A stretch of 64,000 nt of DNA from Telluria antibiotica (GTDB lineage: Bacteria; Pseudomonadota; Gammaproteobacteria; Burkholderiales; Burkholderiaceae_D). The translations under genes were made by a program, and so were the position numbers. Shown piece by piece: positions 63,499-64,000 of the stretch (positions are counted from its first letter, which is position 1; the number at the start of each line of letters is the position of its first letter). The notes under the pieces were generated by a model. The model made no database searches. It was not told the DNA's origin and worked only from the letters and a program-made list of their open reading frames with translations. The stretch lies in contig NZ_JAAQOM010000012.1 in assembly GCF_011682055.1 (NCBI RefSeq), positions 1 through 64,000 of the forward strand, written 5' to 3'.

Positions 63499-63670
63499 GG
63501 TTGCACCGCTGGCTTGAATGGCGTGATCACACCACCGACAGGAAGCATGTCCACGATATCCATGGTATGACAGTTGCCGTCCCGGGCGCGTTCGTTGGCT
63601 AACGTAGCGTGCGCGGGTCCACCGGACATTGTCGGCGAACGACGGTCGGGGTTTCTGAGGAGCACCAACA

Positions 63671-63699
63671 AAAGCAAAATGGGCGCACGCGGCGCCCAT
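63671..63699 (-). terminator. intrinsic terminator of cphA
   Basis: On the - strand ATGGGCGC and GCGCCCAT (63679-63686 and 63692-63699) form a perfect stem, followed by TTTGCTTTTG. It ends 22 bases past the cphA stop. Confidence 0.85.
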
Positions 63700-63721
63700 T
63701 CCGGAGACCGAGAACAGTCGG

Positions 63722-64000
63722 TCAGCCTTCCTGCACGCGCCTGGTGATGTGCGCCAATGCCTCGTCGACCTGGTCGATGAGGATCAGCGACAGGTCGCCC
63801 GGCTGCAGGCGCGCCAGCGCCTTGTCGATGGCGACGAACTCGCCCTTGATCTCGTCGACGAACGTCGTGCGCGGCGCACCCGCGAGGCCCTCGCGCAGCA
63901 GCGCGACGACTTCGCCTTCCGAGCGGCCGCGCTGGCACTGGTCTTCGTACAGCAGCACGTCGTCGAACGCCTTGCCGAGGATGCGGGTCTGGTCGCGGAT
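63722..64000 (-). CDS. cphA: cyanophycin synthetase, C-terminal end (partial)
   Basis: The - strand frame is open from the right window edge to the stop at 63722. Its roughly 92 residues end the Mur-ligase-like domain of cyanophycin synthetase: RTRILGKAFDD-type, LLYEDQCQRGRSEGEVVALLREGL, DEIKGEFVAIDKALARLQPGDLSLILIDQVDEALAHI. The enzyme polymerises aspartate and arginine into the storage polymer cyanophycin (multi-L-arginyl-poly-L-aspartate). The 5' part lies outside the window. An intrinsic terminator follows. Confidence 0.85.
   Translation of the reverse strand: MRDQTRILGKAFDDVLLYEDQCQRGRSEGEVVALLREGLAGAPRTTFVDEIKGEFVAIDKALARLQPGDLSLILIDQVDEALAHITRRVQEG

Overview
The window is about two-thirds GC and almost fully coding. 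Gene content and order (pyrG-kdsA-eno-ftsB, trpS, dapA-bamC, mutS, hslO, an imuA/imuB/dnaE2 mutasome, cyanophycin synthetase) point to a betaproteobacterium of the Oxalobacteraceae, most likely Massilia/Telluria or a close relative. This is inference from gene content, codon use and a family-typical intergenic palindrome (GTAGGGTGGGCAC...), not from a marker gene. I see no rRNA, tRNA, CRISPR array, integrase or intact insertion sequence.

Region 1 (1-8700) is accessory DNA and visibly AT-richer than the rest. It starts with two small unknown genes. An orphan Rhs C-terminal tip follows, with a candidate immunity gene behind it. Then come nine small secreted proteins (about 90-100 mature residues) that look like highly diverged members of one family: two on the + strand (2170-2898) and seven on the - strand (5381-8698). 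The GC-rich SOS mutasome genes imuA-imuB lie between the two groups, behind a perfect LexA box. The third partner, dnaE2, is about 17.6 kb away at 22982 under its own near-identical LexA box, so the usual cassette is split but still co-regulated.

Region 2 (8.9-31 kb) holds an alpha/beta hydrolase with a CAT-like acyltransferase, a Cys/Gly-tailed protein, an M61 peptidase, an Hsp20 with a sigma-32-type promoter, and a DegP-type protease followed by an OmpR-type two-component pair. Next are a TonB-dependent receptor, a wrecked threonine-dehydratase-family pseudogene, two VOC proteins, a PhzF-like protein, dnaE2, a PRC-barrel protein, a chemoreceptor with a CheR-docking tail, and an M48 peptidase/YjgN pair.

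Region 3 (31-54 kb) is core genome. It carries CTP synthase, KDO8P synthase, enolase, FtsB, an orphan HigA-like antitoxin, an orphan PAAR protein, Dps, Hsp33, gamma-carbonic anhydrase, a PHP phosphatase, HtpX, YciO, an M50-like protein with a broken HExxH, TrpS, a methyltransferase, DapA, BamC, a JmjC-type ribosomal oxygenase, SlyD, a metal-site-less phosphoesterase homologue, and MutS.

Region 4 (54.3-62.5 kb) is a signalling island: NarL-type regulator, REC-PAS-histidine kinase, PAS-GGDEF-EAL protein, chemoreceptor, and a second, paralogous NarL-type regulator, followed by two envelope proteins. The window ends with small membrane proteins and the 3' end of cphA on the - strand. At least eight intergenic spacers carry copies of one REP-like palindrome, in one place as a 92-bp tandem array.
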